Source of the DNA: Bacteroidota bacterium
GTDB lineage: Bacteria > Bacteroidota > Bacteroidia > Chitinophagales > Chitinophagaceae
Assembly: GCA_005883765.1 (NCBI GenBank)
Contig: VBAQ01000150.1
Span: 1-36,672, forward strand
Reading direction: 5' to 3'
DNA length: 36,672 bases
Shown: positions 7,832 through 16,174 of the stretch, piece after piece
Position numbering within the stretch: position 1 is the stretch's first letter
How the letters are laid out: each line of letters begins with the position of its first letter
The notes under the pieces: generated by a model
What the model saw: only the letters and a program-made list of their open reading frames with translations
Databases searched by the model: none
Told to the model about the DNA's origin: nothing
Translations under genes and position numbers: made by a program

Positions 7832-7861
7832 AAAAAAAACCCTCCACGAGGGGAGGGTTTT
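7832..7861 (-). terminator. Rho-independent terminator of the OmpA-like gene
   Basis: On the minus strand a stem of six G-C-rich pairs (CCCTCC/GGAGGG), extended by four A-T pairs, has a 6-base loop and is followed by a run of eight T. It lies about 24 bases after the stop codon at 7885. Confidence 0.9.
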
Positions 7862-7884
7862 CTATCTATCAGCAAAATGTACAC

Positions 7885-9534
7885 TTACTTAGTTTTTCTC
7901 AAATTGGGGTGTGGAGCAGGTACCGTGTTTGGACCTTCCTCACCTTCCGCAGCACCGCGCAGATCAACGGTAGCGCAATCACCACCTTCCTGGCCATATT
8001 GGAAGATAAACCTGTCACCACTAATACCTTCTTTTTCTACCAGGTAATTGATCACAGCATTTACTCTATCCCAGCTGAGTTGTTGTTCTTGTTTTGTAGA
8101 GTTGCAGTAACCAACAACTACCACCTTACATTCAGGATTGTTGCGCATACGGGCACCAACACTTGCCAACAAGCTTTGTGCGTCTTTACTTAAAGTAACT
8201 GACTTACCAGTGAAGGTGACACTTGGCAATGCACCCAGTTTGGTAGCACAATCATTTGCACCCTTCATTACCAGGTTAGCATAACAACTAGTGTCAGGGC
8301 ATGGACACTTACCAACACCATCAGCATCTACGGGCTGGCAAATAGTCGGAGTAATTTTTTCCTTGTCCTTACAGTCAGGAACACCATCACCGTCTGTATC
8401 AAGGCTCACACCATGGGTATCAACAGGACAGCCTTGGGGGGTTTGTTCCTGGTCGAACTGATCAGTCACACCATCGCCGTCTGCATCAGGCAGAATTACC
8501 TTAGGCATGATCATGAGCTTTGGTTTGCGGATTTCGCTGTAAGCATAATCCAATGGATTCAGCCACCAAAGTGGTTCGACAGATTTTGCTCCCAGGTTCA
8601 CGTTCAATCCTACACTCAAAAAATTGTATGAGTCATAATCCCGCGTTTGAGCAACCGCTCCGGTATTCCCAAAACCAAAATTCTCCTGCCATTGCTGGCC
8701 ATCTAACAGATCGGTCTTTACCGAAGTAAATTTATCTTCAATTGCGATATTGAAGCGGGTAGAAAGTTTGATCTGCACACCTGCACCCACAACGAATGCG
8801 GGCTTGAAAGGATTACTACCCAGTTTGGGTTGCAACGGATCTCTTTCAGCTTTGGTTTCATAGCTATCATCGAGCATATTTTTCAAAGCTTTTATAGTCG
8901 TTTTTCTGTCGGGATAATTTGCAGACGTGATGCTCGAATAATCGTAAGGTTGACCACTCGAATTGAGGGCATTGTATTTGGCATTGTAAACCATCCCCGC
9001 TATGCCGCCAAATCCGTAAAAATTCATACCCGTTTTAGCCTTGTGAAAACGGATATTGTTTAACGTAACGATGCCATGGATCCCCAGTTCCGAGATAGTT
9101 GTTTTGTAGTTGTAAAAAATAACGGGAACTGTGCCGGGATTAGGCGCATAAATAGGTTGTAAAACATTATTTCTAACATAGCCCTGTGAACCAGAAAAGT
9201 TCAACCCCTTTGCGGTAAGATAGTCATATTCCAACCTCATCGAAAAAACGTAACCAAATGCTTTTCTTACATGAATTCCACCACCAAATGTTGGGATTCG
9301 CGCACGCACATCGCCAGAAATTGAAGAAAGACCGCCCTTAATTCCAACTTCCCATTGATTCCGAGGCTTTGCAGGATAATTATAAGTGCCATTCAAAAAC
9401 TCAGTATGCTGAGGCATTCGTTTGGTGGGAATCACAGAAGAGTCTTCGTACGACCTGATCTGTGCTTGTGAAAACGCAAAGGATACTAACAGGCAGAATA
9501 GGCCTGCTAATAGTGTGTACTTTTTGCTTGCCAT
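7885..9534 (-). CDS. OmpA-family outer-membrane protein with calcium-type repeats
   Basis: A 549-residue exported protein. The signal peptide (residues 1-23, ending FAFSQA) is followed by a barrel-like region of about 320 residues rich in aromatic strands (QWEVGIKGGLSSISGDVRAR, FNIAIEDKFTSVK, SYNFLSVGLNVNLG). Then come thrombospondin-3-type Asp-rich repeats (about 348-395: DADGDGVTDQFD, DTDGDGVPDCKD) and a C-terminal OmpA-like domain (about 438-525). The family anchors the outer membrane to peptidoglycan. The usual GHTD-type segment is here GYCNSTKQ, so the peptidoglycan-binding Asp is not conserved, while the Arg of the second motif is kept (LSWDRVNAVINYLV). A good promoter and terminator make it a single-gene unit, as expected for an abundant outer-membrane protein. 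Confidence 0.9.
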   Translation of the reverse strand: MASKKYTLLAGLFCLLVSFAFSQAQIRSYEDSSVIPTKRMPQHTEFLNGTYNYPAKPRNQWEVGIKGGLSSISGDVRARIPTFGGGIHVRKAFGYVFSMRLEYDYLTAKGLNFSGSQGYVRNNVLQPIYAPNPGTVPVIFYNYKTTISELGIHGIVTLNNIRFHKAKTGMNFYGFGGIAGMVYNAKYNALNSSGQPYDYSSITSANYPDRKTTIKALKNMLDDSYETKAERDPLQPKLGSNPFKPAFVVGAGVQIKLSTRFNIAIEDKFTSVKTDLLDGQQWQENFGFGNTGAVAQTRDYDSYNFLSVGLNVNLGAKSVEPLWWLNPLDYAYSEIRKPKLMIMPKVILPDADGDGVTDQFDQEQTPQGCPVDTHGVSLDTDGDGVPDCKDKEKITPTICQPVDADGVGKCPCPDTSCYANLVMKGANDCATKLGALPSVTFTGKSVTLSKDAQSLLASVGARMRNNPECKVVVVGYCNSTKQEQQLSWDRVNAVINYLVEKEGISGDRFIFQYGQEGGDCATVDLRGAAEGEEGPNTVPAPHPNLRKTK

Positions 9535-9580
9535 AACTAAGAATTAAAATTTTTGAAAACAACAATGTCCTAATCTTTGG

Positions 9581-9610
9581 CAAAAATATAAACTGAAAGC
9601 TAAATACCAA
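9581..9610 (-). promoter_or_regulatory. Promoter of the OmpA-like gene
   Basis: On the minus strand, TTG at 9608-9610 and TATTTTTG at 9581-9588 are separated by 19 bases. This fits both elements and the spacing of the Bacteroidota primary-sigma promoter. It predicts a leader of about 40 bases before the ATG at 9534. Confidence 0.7.
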
Positions 9611-9734
9611 ATTTTAAAATTTTTACGCAGCCGTTCTTTTGCCGTTATTTTTTTGATATTTAGGTTATTAAAAAATAGGTCTTGACCATATCTTAATCGC
9701 TTGATTTTTGAAACGTATCTTGCCGCCATTACCA

Positions 9735-10697
9735 ATGAAGCTGCCAGTCGATTTGATAGAAAATGAATTAAAAACCTTTGAAATAAAATTCAAAGAGGCT
9801 GTAAATAGCCAGGCACCCATGCTTGACCGCATCATGCGTTACATTGTAAAGCGGAAAGGAAAGCAGCTAAGACCCATGTTCGTTTTTCTTTCTGCCAAGC
9901 TCTGCGGTGAAATAAATGAAACAACTTACAGGGCAGCATCACTGGTAGAAGTTCTTCATACTGCTACGCTGATGCATGATGACGTGGTGGACGACTCAAT
10001 GGAAAGGAGGGGATTCTTTTCCGTCTACGCATTGTGGAAGGCCAAAGCGACCGTTCTTATCGGAGATTATCTCCTGGCTAAGGGATTGCTGCTTTCCCTG
10101 GACCACAATGATTACCAGATTTTGCATATACTCTCCGATGCAGTAAGAAAGATGAGTGAAGGTGAACTGCTGCAACTTGAGAAAGCTCGCAACTTAAATT
10201 TGAAGGAGGATGTTTATTATGATATCATCCGCAACAAGACTGCATCCTTAGTCGCCTCTGCCTGTGCTGCCGGGGCCTGGTCAACGACCAATGACAGTTC
10301 TGTCACAGAAAAACTTAGAGCATTTGGTGAACATGCCGGCATGGCTTTCCAGATCAAAGATGATCTGTTTGATTATGCCAACGATAATGTTGGAAAACCA
10401 ACAGGCAATGATATTAAAGAGAAAAAATTAACGCTGCCCCTCATTTATACTTTGAACAACACGGATAAAGAAACAAGAAGAAAAATTATTTTCATCATTA
10501 AAAATGAGAATAACAATCCCGAGAAAATAAAATATGTCATTGATAAGGTGATTGAGCGTGGAGGAATAAGTTATTCCATTGAAAAAATGAATGGTTTTAG
10601 GCAAAATGCGATCGACATTCTCTATCAGTTTCCTGACAATCAATACAGACAAGGCCTTCAAAATCTTGTGAACTTTGTTACGGACAGAAAGTATTAA
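9735..10697 (+). CDS. Long-chain trans-polyprenyl diphosphate synthase
   Basis: A cytoplasmic prenyltransferase that condenses isopentenyl diphosphate onto allylic diphosphates; in this phylum it most likely makes the menaquinone side chain (inference). It has 320 residues from the ATG at 9735; an in-frame TTG 27 bases upstream is less likely. The first Asp-rich motif is HDDVVDD (Asp82-Asp83...Asp86) after LHTATLM, and the second is KDDLFDY (Asp209-Asp210...Asp213) after GMAFQI. KGKQLRPM near residue 42 and TASLVASACAAGA near 170 are also conserved. The residues before the first motif resemble octaprenyl/heptaprenyl synthases (IspB-like), but product length cannot be fixed from sequence. recJ follows after 24 bases. 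Confidence 0.93.
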   Translation: MKLPVDLIENELKTFEIKFKEAVNSQAPMLDRIMRYIVKRKGKQLRPMFVFLSAKLCGEINETTYRAASLVEVLHTATLMHDDVVDDSMERRGFFSVYALWKAKATVLIGDYLLAKGLLLSLDHNDYQILHILSDAVRKMSEGELLQLEKARNLNLKEDVYYDIIRNKTASLVASACAAGAWSTTNDSSVTEKLRAFGEHAGMAFQIKDDLFDYANDNVGKPTGNDIKEKKLTLPLIYTLNNTDKETRRKIIFIIKNENNNPEKIKYVIDKVIERGGISYSIEKMNGFRQNAIDILYQFPDNQYRQGLQNLVNFVTDRKY

Positions 10698-10721
10698 ATT
10701 GAGAGTCGCGAGGGGCTTCTA

Positions 10722-12437
10722 ATGGAAAAACGCTGGACGATATTACAGACAGATGGTCAAAAAGTGGCGGCATTACAACAATCTCTAAAGATTCACTCTG
10801 CCATTTGCAAAATTCTGATCCAGAGAAATATTGAAACGTTCGAGCAGGCAAAAAATTTCTACCGGCCGCAGTTAACCGACCTTCATGACCCATGGCTAAT
10901 GAAGGATATGGACAAGGCAGTGAATAGAATTATTACCGCCATTGAAAAGCAGGAAAAAATTCTTGTGTTTGGAGACTATGATGTTGATGGTACTACTGCC
11001 GTGGCCAGCATGTATCAATTCCTTTACAAGGTTCACTCGAATCTTGATTTTTACATACCACATCGCTATCGCGAAGGATACGGTGTAAGCAAGGCCGGGA
11101 TCGATTTTGCAAAGGAAAATGATTACAGTTTGATTATCTCACTTGACTGCGGTATCAAATCTGTTGAATTGATCGCCTACGCAAAAAACCTTGGAATTGA
11201 TTTTATAGTTTGCGATCATCATTTGCCGGATGCTGAATTACCAGAGGCAGTTGCTATTTTGAATCCAAAACAGAAGGATTGCAATTATCCCTACAAAGAA
11301 TTATGCGGCTGTGGCGTTGGTTTTAAATTGATTACCGCATTGGCTGAAAAATTAAATTTGCCCAATGAGGCAGCTTTCCAATACCTGGACCTCGTAGCGA
11401 CGGCGATTGCCGCAGATATCGTTCCCATAACAGGTGAGAACCGCATACTTGCTTACTATGGATTAAAAAAAGCAAATGAAAACCCCAACAATGGCGTAAA
11501 GGCGCTCTCTCACTTAAGCGGGCTAACAAAAAAGCTTCATATCAATAACCTGGTCTTTATGATAGCGCCGAGAGTAAATGCGGCGGGAAGAATGGACGAC
11601 GCAAGGAAGGCCGTGTTAATGTTCATTGCTGAAAGTTATGAACAGGCATTGCAATACGCTGAAATGCTGCACAGCGATAATACTGATCGCAAGGAGGCTG
11701 ACAGCAGCATCACGTACGAAGCATTAGCGTTAATTAAAGGCGACGAATTTTTGATCAACAAAAAATCTACTGTCGTATTTCAGCCGCATTGGCATAAAGG
11801 TGTAGTGGGTATTGTTGCTTCGAGATTGATCGAGCATTACTACCGCCCTACCGTTGTATTGACGCAATCGGGCGAGTACGCAGCCGGTAGCGCCAGGAGT
11901 GTTCCCGGGTTTAATCTCTATGAGGCTATTCACGCTTGTAAAGAACACTTACTAGGTTACGGTGGACATTTCGCCGCGGCAGGAATGACCATTGAGTTAG
12001 ACAAAATAGATGCTTTCAGAGATAAATTTGAAGAAGTAGTTTCTACAACGATCCCGGCTGAATTATTAATGCCTGAAATTGTTATTGACAGTGAAATAAA
12101 ATTCAGAGACATCACCTGGCCATTTTACAATATTATATCGCAAATGGAGCCATTCGGACCAGAAAACCTGCGACCCCATTTTTTAGTAAAAAATGTTTTT
12201 GAGACCGGCTTTTCAAAAATTTTAAAAGAGCTACATCTTCGCTTTGTCCTGAGACAGGAGAATGTAACAATTACCGGCATTGGTTTCGGAATGGCAGACA
12301 AACTTCCATTGTTACAACTGAAAAAACCTGTAGACATTGTCTTTAAGATTGACGAAAACGAATGGAACGGTCAGAAAAGTTTGCAGCTGCGCATGATCGA
12401 CCTGCGCCTGAATGAAGATTCAATAAATAGCAATTAG
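10722..12437 (+). CDS. recJ: Single-stranded-DNA-specific exonuclease RecJ
   Basis: RecJ degrades single-stranded DNA 5' to 3' in recombination, base-excision and mismatch repair. The 571 residues match the family. The DHH-phosphoesterase core is complete: motif I FGDYDVDGTTA (Asp85, Asp87, Asp89), LDCGI (Asp142), and the DHH motif CDHHLPD (165-167). The later Asn/Arg-rich segment is APRVNAAGRMDDA, and the DHHA1 domain has GYGGHFAAAGMTIE. The C-terminal OB-fold part includes WPFYNIISQMEPFGPENLRP. It follows the polyprenyl synthase by 24 bases and is probably cotranscribed with it and perhaps with the methyltransferase 69 bases downstream. Confidence 0.96.
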   Translation: MEKRWTILQTDGQKVAALQQSLKIHSAICKILIQRNIETFEQAKNFYRPQLTDLHDPWLMKDMDKAVNRIITAIEKQEKILVFGDYDVDGTTAVASMYQFLYKVHSNLDFYIPHRYREGYGVSKAGIDFAKENDYSLIISLDCGIKSVELIAYAKNLGIDFIVCDHHLPDAELPEAVAILNPKQKDCNYPYKELCGCGVGFKLITALAEKLNLPNEAAFQYLDLVATAIAADIVPITGENRILAYYGLKKANENPNNGVKALSHLSGLTKKLHINNLVFMIAPRVNAAGRMDDARKAVLMFIAESYEQALQYAEMLHSDNTDRKEADSSITYEALALIKGDEFLINKKSTVVFQPHWHKGVVGIVASRLIEHYYRPTVVLTQSGEYAAGSARSVPGFNLYEAIHACKEHLLGYGGHFAAAGMTIELDKIDAFRDKFEEVVSTTIPAELLMPEIVIDSEIKFRDITWPFYNIISQMEPFGPENLRPHFLVKNVFETGFSKILKELHLRFVLRQENVTITGIGFGMADKLPLLQLKKPVDIVFKIDENEWNGQKSLQLRMIDLRLNEDSINSN

Positions 12438-12506
12438 GCCGTATTGAGCCAGGTGCAAGCGATGCTTATTGTGATCAACTCAAATTATAATCAGTGACCG
12501 GCAACA

Positions 12507-13181
12507 ATGAGGATCGCCTGGAAATATCTATCCCACTTTTGGTATGTTGCTATTAACTGGAATATCTGGATGGCTTTTTTCATGTTGTATGATAACATTC
12601 GGGGCTCACTAAAGTATGGTTCCAACACTTTTGCCCCGGTTGAGTTAAAAAACCTGACTATAATAGATGGAGACAAAAAGGAAGGCTCACGGTATGAAGC
12701 CGTGAGTTTTTACATGCTCGAACAATTATTCAGCGCGTTTCGAAAAATATCGGGTTGCACTTCAATTGTTGATCTTGGTTGTGGCAAGGGAAGAGTGATG
12801 ATGGTAGCAGCACACTACGGATTTAAAGAAATCACCGGGATTGATTTTGCGACGGAGCTATGCGACCAGGCTGTACTCAATATGAAAAAAAAACAGGAGC
12901 AGTTTCCTGACATAGTGTGGAGGGTAATTAATCAAAATGTAGAGAATTATGAGATCGCGCCTGGAGATTCTGTGTTTTTTTTGTTTAATCCATTTAATCA
13001 ATCTGTGTTGAAAAATTTTTTAATGAAATTGAACATTTCATGTGACCAGTTTCCCCGCACTGTGTACTTCCTTTACGCAAGTCCCCAATACCAGAAATTG
13101 TTTTTGGATAATGGTTATGCTATTATTTTCCAAAAAAAAATGATGCATTTGGAAAGCATTATTGCTCTAAGAGATCAGTGA
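12507..13181 (+). CDS. Class I SAM-dependent methyltransferase
   Basis: A 224-residue protein with a Rossmann-fold methyltransferase domain. Motif I is SIVDLGCGKGRVMMVAAHYG (about residues 86-105), the acidic end of strand 2 is ITGIDF, and the motif IV position reads FFLFNPFN. The first 35 residues are aromatic and hydrophobic (WYVAINWNIWMAFFMLYDNI) and may lie against or across the membrane. No substrate can be deduced. It is 69 bases downstream of recJ and converges with the desaturase gene. Confidence 0.82.
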   Translation: MRIAWKYLSHFWYVAINWNIWMAFFMLYDNIRGSLKYGSNTFAPVELKNLTIIDGDKKEGSRYEAVSFYMLEQLFSAFRKISGCTSIVDLGCGKGRVMMVAAHYGFKEITGIDFATELCDQAVLNMKKKQEQFPDIVWRVINQNVENYEIAPGDSVFFLFNPFNQSVLKNFLMKLNISCDQFPRTVYFLYASPQYQKLFLDNGYAIIFQKKMMHLESIIALRDQ

Positions 13182-13223
13182 TTCAGTCTCCGGCTTTAGC
13201 GAGGAAATGAAAAAATGTCCGTC

Positions 13224-14291
13224 CTAGGACTTTGACCTGAAAAAATCAAGATCGAATTTTTTTGTCCGGCTTTTTAATAAGGTGATCACATCAGCGTTAT
13301 TCGAGAACGTTCCATTGATATTGACCATGTGTTCAGCCAACTTATCATAACGCTTAAACATCAGCCAAAAGAAAATATGCAGGTAATGCACCTTCTCGAA
13401 AACAATTGTTCTGTTTTTTTGAAAGTCAGGAAGCATTTGTTTGAAGATTATGGGTAACTCCGTATAATGTGCCCCGGGGCGTATATGATGAATGGCGTGA
13501 TAGCCATCATTCCAGCATTTGTGGTTATAAGAAGTGTTTAAACAAATGATATTGCTGGCAAAATCATTCTCAGGTTCTGCAGCATCAACAAAAGCATGCT
13601 GCGCCCAGTTTCCAAGCATCATCACAAAACGGGCGAATACGAAGGGGATAACAAATATGACCAATGTCGCCTTAAAATTCAGAAAGCAAAGTGTCGTGAC
13701 GACAGCCAGAAATCCCAGCTCGCTGATCGTGACCTTTGTATACATTTTTTTCCTCTTCCTGGCAAAGAGATAAACGAAAACGTCACGAAGGCCAAGAAAC
13801 ATAAACCGCAGCCAGTATTTCATAAAATCGACGAAGCTATCCCGACTATAACCCATTGTGGAGCTTGCATCATCGGGCATATTATTTTCAATATGATGCA
13901 TTCCCATATGATGAACATGATAGGAATCCCCCAAATGGCCAAAGAATGGACAAACGAACCAAAAAAAATATTTGCTAAGAAGCCTGCCGCGAGTCTTAAA
14001 AAATTTTCTATGACAAAGACAATGAAGCATCAGGCCAAAACTTCCTTTTAGATAAAACTGGGAAAAATAAAAATAAATGATGGCAACGATCCACCACCAC
14101 CAATGAGTTAGCAGTGGTGTATATAAAAGAATAGCGACTGGGATAACGGTAAGATGAATAATGGTCAGAAGCTGAATAAAGGGCAGATCCCTTTTGTCAT
14201 GTATCCTTTTTATCCAAAACCGTTGATAGCTACTTAACTGTTGAGGTTGGTTATACACAGGATCTGTGATCAAGTCCGGAAGTGATTTCAT
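13224..14291 (-). CDS. Membrane fatty acid desaturase
   Basis: A 355-residue integral-membrane, di-iron desaturase/hydroxylase. The three histidine boxes are present: HCLCH (His90, His94), HMGMHH (His128, His132, His133, with further His at 125 and 127) and HAIHH (His266, His269, His270). Hydrophobic segments lie at about 40-60, 64-82, 105-120, 192-230, as expected for the fold with the iron site on the cytoplasmic side. The family inserts double bonds or hydroxyl groups into acyl chains or related lipids; the substrate is unknown here. It is a single gene on the minus strand and converges with the methyltransferase. Confidence 0.88.
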   Translation of the reverse strand: MKSLPDLITDPVYNQPQQLSSYQRFWIKRIHDKRDLPFIQLLTIIHLTVIPVAILLYTPLLTHWWWWIVAIIYFYFSQFYLKGSFGLMLHCLCHRKFFKTRGRLLSKYFFWFVCPFFGHLGDSYHVHHMGMHHIENNMPDDASSTMGYSRDSFVDFMKYWLRFMFLGLRDVFVYLFARKRKKMYTKVTISELGFLAVVTTLCFLNFKATLVIFVIPFVFARFVMMLGNWAQHAFVDAAEPENDFASNIICLNTSYNHKCWNDGYHAIHHIRPGAHYTELPIIFKQMLPDFQKNRTIVFEKVHYLHIFFWLMFKRYDKLAEHMVNINGTFSNNADVITLLKSRTKKFDLDFFRSKS

Positions 14292-14672
14292 TACATTTTG
14301 AAAGCGGTGATGCGCTCTATAGGGTTGGAAGGTAGGCTATTTTTGCGGGCTTAAAAAAATCTTTCGATGAAAGCGTGCCTCGGCACGTTAAGATCATCAG
14401 AATACAGGAAGAAAATCTGTTAAAAAATCTTTCAGGACACACATTTTAATAATAGGACGTTGACGGGGAAACACATTATCGCGAAGTTCCTTTTGCCGCA
14501 AATAAGATTTTACCGCAGACGCAAACATAGAAAGCACTTCCCATTTGTGATAAGAAACATGGAAGACATTATAGATCACAAATTGGGTGGAAATGCGCTG
14601 TTAATCACAGGGACACCGAATTCACTTTTCAAAATTTCTTCTTTTCCGACTCTGACATCGACCCCAAACCCC
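14292..14672. other. Non-coding region between the desaturase and the rpsF operon
   Basis: About 380 bases without a convincing gene. It contains TATTTTTG at 14338-14345 on the plus strand and TATGTTTG at 14522-14529 on the minus strand, both fitting the -7 consensus; the latter could serve the desaturase. A short perfect inverted repeat CGTGCC-TC-GGCACG lies near 14375, and the word TTAAAAAA(A)TCTTTC occurs twice about 65 bases apart. I see no RNA gene. Confidence 0.4.
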
Positions 14673-14680
14673 TATCTTTG
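14673..14680 (+). promoter_or_regulatory. -7 promoter element of the rpsF operon
   Basis: TATCTTTG fits TAnnTTTG and is followed by CGACCCC. A CTG 18 bases upstream is a possible weak -33. Transcription would begin at about 14687, leaving a leader of about 80 bases before rpsF. Confidence 0.6.
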
Positions 14681-14687
14681 CGACCCC

Positions 14688-14726
14688 AAATCTGTTTCGG
14701 CAGATTTCCCCAACTATAGGCTGGGG
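14688..14726 (+). promoter_or_regulatory. Two-hairpin leader of rpsF-rpsR, possible S6:S18 binding site
   Basis: Right after the predicted transcription start, AAATCTG/CAGATTT forms a 7-bp stem with loop TTTCGG (14688-14707). Directly next to it, CCCCA/TGGGG forms a 5-bp stem with loop ACTATAGGC (14708-14726). Autoregulation of this operon by an S6:S18 complex bound to the leader is known in several phyla. That this structure is such a site is inference; I could not align it to the known motif. Confidence 0.4.
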
Positions 14727-14767
14727 ATCCATTGGTTAAACCCGATTTTTAAATTAAAAACCATTTG

Positions 14768-15124
14768 ATGAACAATTATGAATTGATGGTGATTTTTACC
14801 CCCGTTCTCAGCGATGAGGAATTCAAAGGAGAACAAAAAAGGTATGCTACCCTCGTTAAAGACAACGGCGGTTCTATTGTAGCAGAAAATGCCTGGGGAT
14901 TAAAATCACTAGCGTATCCCATCCGGAAAAAAACCACAGGCTTGTACTGGGTTCTGGAGTATGCTGCGCCATCCGACTTCAATGAGAGGCTGAAGGTTCA
15001 GCTTCTTCGCGACGAAAATGTTCTTCGTCATCTTGTTACCAAGCTTGATAAATACGCCGTCGAGTACAACCAGAAAAAGAGAAGTGGCGTACCAACAGGA
15101 ACTGAAAAACTTGTGGAGGCGTAG
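14768..15124 (+). CDS. rpsF: Small ribosomal subunit protein S6
   Basis: S6 binds the central domain of 16S rRNA together with S18. The 118 residues show the family pattern: [16 protein letters not shown] at the N-terminus, [20 protein letters not shown] in the middle, and [12 protein letters not shown] before the second helix. I start at the ATG at 14768; the TTG just before it would only add one Met. It is the first gene of an rpsF-rpsR-rplI operon and ends two bases before rpsR. Confidence 0.97.
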   Translation: MNNYELMVIFTPVLSDEEFKGEQKRYATLVKDNGGSIVAENAWGLKSLAYPIRKKTTGLYWVLEYAAPSDFNERLKVQLLRDENVLRHLVTKLDKYAVEYNQKKRSGVPTGTEKLVEA

Positions 15125-15126
15125 TT

Positions 15127-15393
15127 ATGGCAAAAGCAAATGAGATAAAATACCTCACCGCCATTAAGAGCGACAAGCGGGTAAAAAAATATTGCCGTTT
15201 CAAGAAATACCATATCCGGTACATTGACTATAAAGATGTGGACTTCCTGAAAAAGTTTTTGAACGAACAGGGTAAGTTACTGCCCCGTCGTCTTACCGGT
15301 AACAGCCTGAAATACCAGCGGAAAGTTTCTGATGCAGTGAAGAAGGCCCGGCAAATGGCATTGTTGCCTTATGTAACGGACTTATTGAAATAG
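15127..15393 (+). CDS. rpsR: Small ribosomal subunit protein S18
   Basis: An 88-residue basic protein that forms a heterodimer with S6 on the 30S platform. The signatures are [20 protein letters not shown] and [20 protein letters not shown], followed by the helix [12 protein letters not shown]. The Cys in YCRF is the usual one for this family. It follows rpsF by two bases. Its spacer to rplI holds a 7-base-period repeat. Confidence 0.97.
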   Translation: MAKANEIKYLTAIKSDKRVKKYCRFKKYHIRYIDYKDVDFLKKFLNEQGKLLPRRLTGNSLKYQRKVSDAVKKARQMALLPYVTDLLK

Positions 15394-15419
15394 TGAACGA
15401 TGAGTGATGACGAAGTGGT

Positions 15420-15447
15420 ACCCACCACTGACAACTCACCACTCACC
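15420..15447 (+). repeat. Heptanucleotide repeat between rpsR and rplI
   Basis: Four consecutive 7-base words, ACCCACC, ACTGACA, ACTCACC and ACTCACC, fill the spacer just before rplI. The preceding 26 bases contain related words on the other strand (GTGAACG, ATGAGTG), and AGTGGT/ACCACT (15414-15429) can form a small hairpin. Similar heptamers occur at 25086, 28273 and 33240. Confidence 0.6.
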
Positions 15448-15463
15448 TCTAAAAAATACTATC

Positions 15464-15910
15464 ATGGAAGTCATATTAATTCAGGATGTCGATAACCTGG
15501 GTGGAGCGAATGAAGTAGTGAAAGTTCGCAATGGTTATGCCCGCAATTTTCTTCTTCCCCGCAAGCTGGCAATCGAAGCGAACCAGGGAAACATGAAGCA
15601 GCTCGAGGAAAAAAGAAAGCAACAGCAGAAAAAAGAAGCGGCCATGCTTGCGGAAGTAAATAGCGTTATCGAAAAACTGCAGGAAGCTCCCGTAAAAGTT
15701 GGTGCTAAAACCGGAACCAGCGGCAAGATCTTTGGTTCGGTAACCAGCCTTCAACTCAGCCGCGCCATTCGTGATCAGAAAGGATACGAGATCGATCGCA
15801 AAAAAATTACGCTGCCTGACGAAGTCAAAGAGTTGGGGACGTACAAGGCTCACATTGATTTCGGCAATGGTAAGTCAACTGACGTAGAGTTTGAAGTAGT
15901 TGGCGAGTAG
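15464..15910 (+). CDS. rplI: Large ribosomal subunit protein L9
   Basis: L9 is a two-domain 50S protein joined by a long helix. From the ATG at 15464 it has 148 residues, the normal size; an upstream in-frame ATG would add 20 residues encoded by the repeat spacer and is not credible. The N-terminal rRNA-binding domain is complete (VILIQDVDNLGGANEVVKV, NGYARNFLLPRKLA), the linker is Lys/Gln-rich, and the C-terminal domain has GKIFGSVTSLQLSRAI and ITLPDEVKELGTYKAHI. A terminator follows 27 bases after the stop. Confidence 0.97.
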   Translation: MEVILIQDVDNLGGANEVVKVRNGYARNFLLPRKLAIEANQGNMKQLEEKRKQQQKKEAAMLAEVNSVIEKLQEAPVKVGAKTGTSGKIFGSVTSLQLSRAIRDQKGYEIDRKKITLPDEVKELGTYKAHIDFGNGKSTDVEFEVVGE

Positions 15911-15936
15911 GCCATTTGTTAAAAAATAATGTTTTG

Positions 15937-15959
15937 ATCCCGACAAGTGGGGATTTTTT
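15937..15959 (+). terminator. Rho-independent terminator of the rpsF-rpsR-rplI operon
   Basis: ATCCC (15937-15941) pairs with GGGAT (15950-15954) around an 8-base loop, and six T follow. The stem is short, so the site is probable rather than certain; its place just after rplI supports it. Confidence 0.65.
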
Positions 15960-16174
15960 GCTTGTTTGAGCGGATAATTACTGTCATGCCAGGGTAAATC
16001 CCGCGAATTCAAAATGCCCTGATGATTTTTTGCGGCGGTATTTCGAAAAAACCACTAATTTCGCTGCGTTTTGGTGTTCTTTACAGTTTTACAAGTCCTT
16101 GAACGTTCTCGTAAATGTTCATTGGTTCATTGTTTCACTGGTGGCACTTATTATTGTTTTTAAATTCTCACAAA

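Noticed and set aside
14397-14579. 60-codon minus-strand frame upstream of the desaturase gene
   Set aside because: No similarity, no ribosome site, and it overlaps another spurious frame.
14460-14768. 102-codon open frame before rpsF
   Set aside because: It crosses the rpsF promoter and leader, has no recognisable motif and an unlikely composition.
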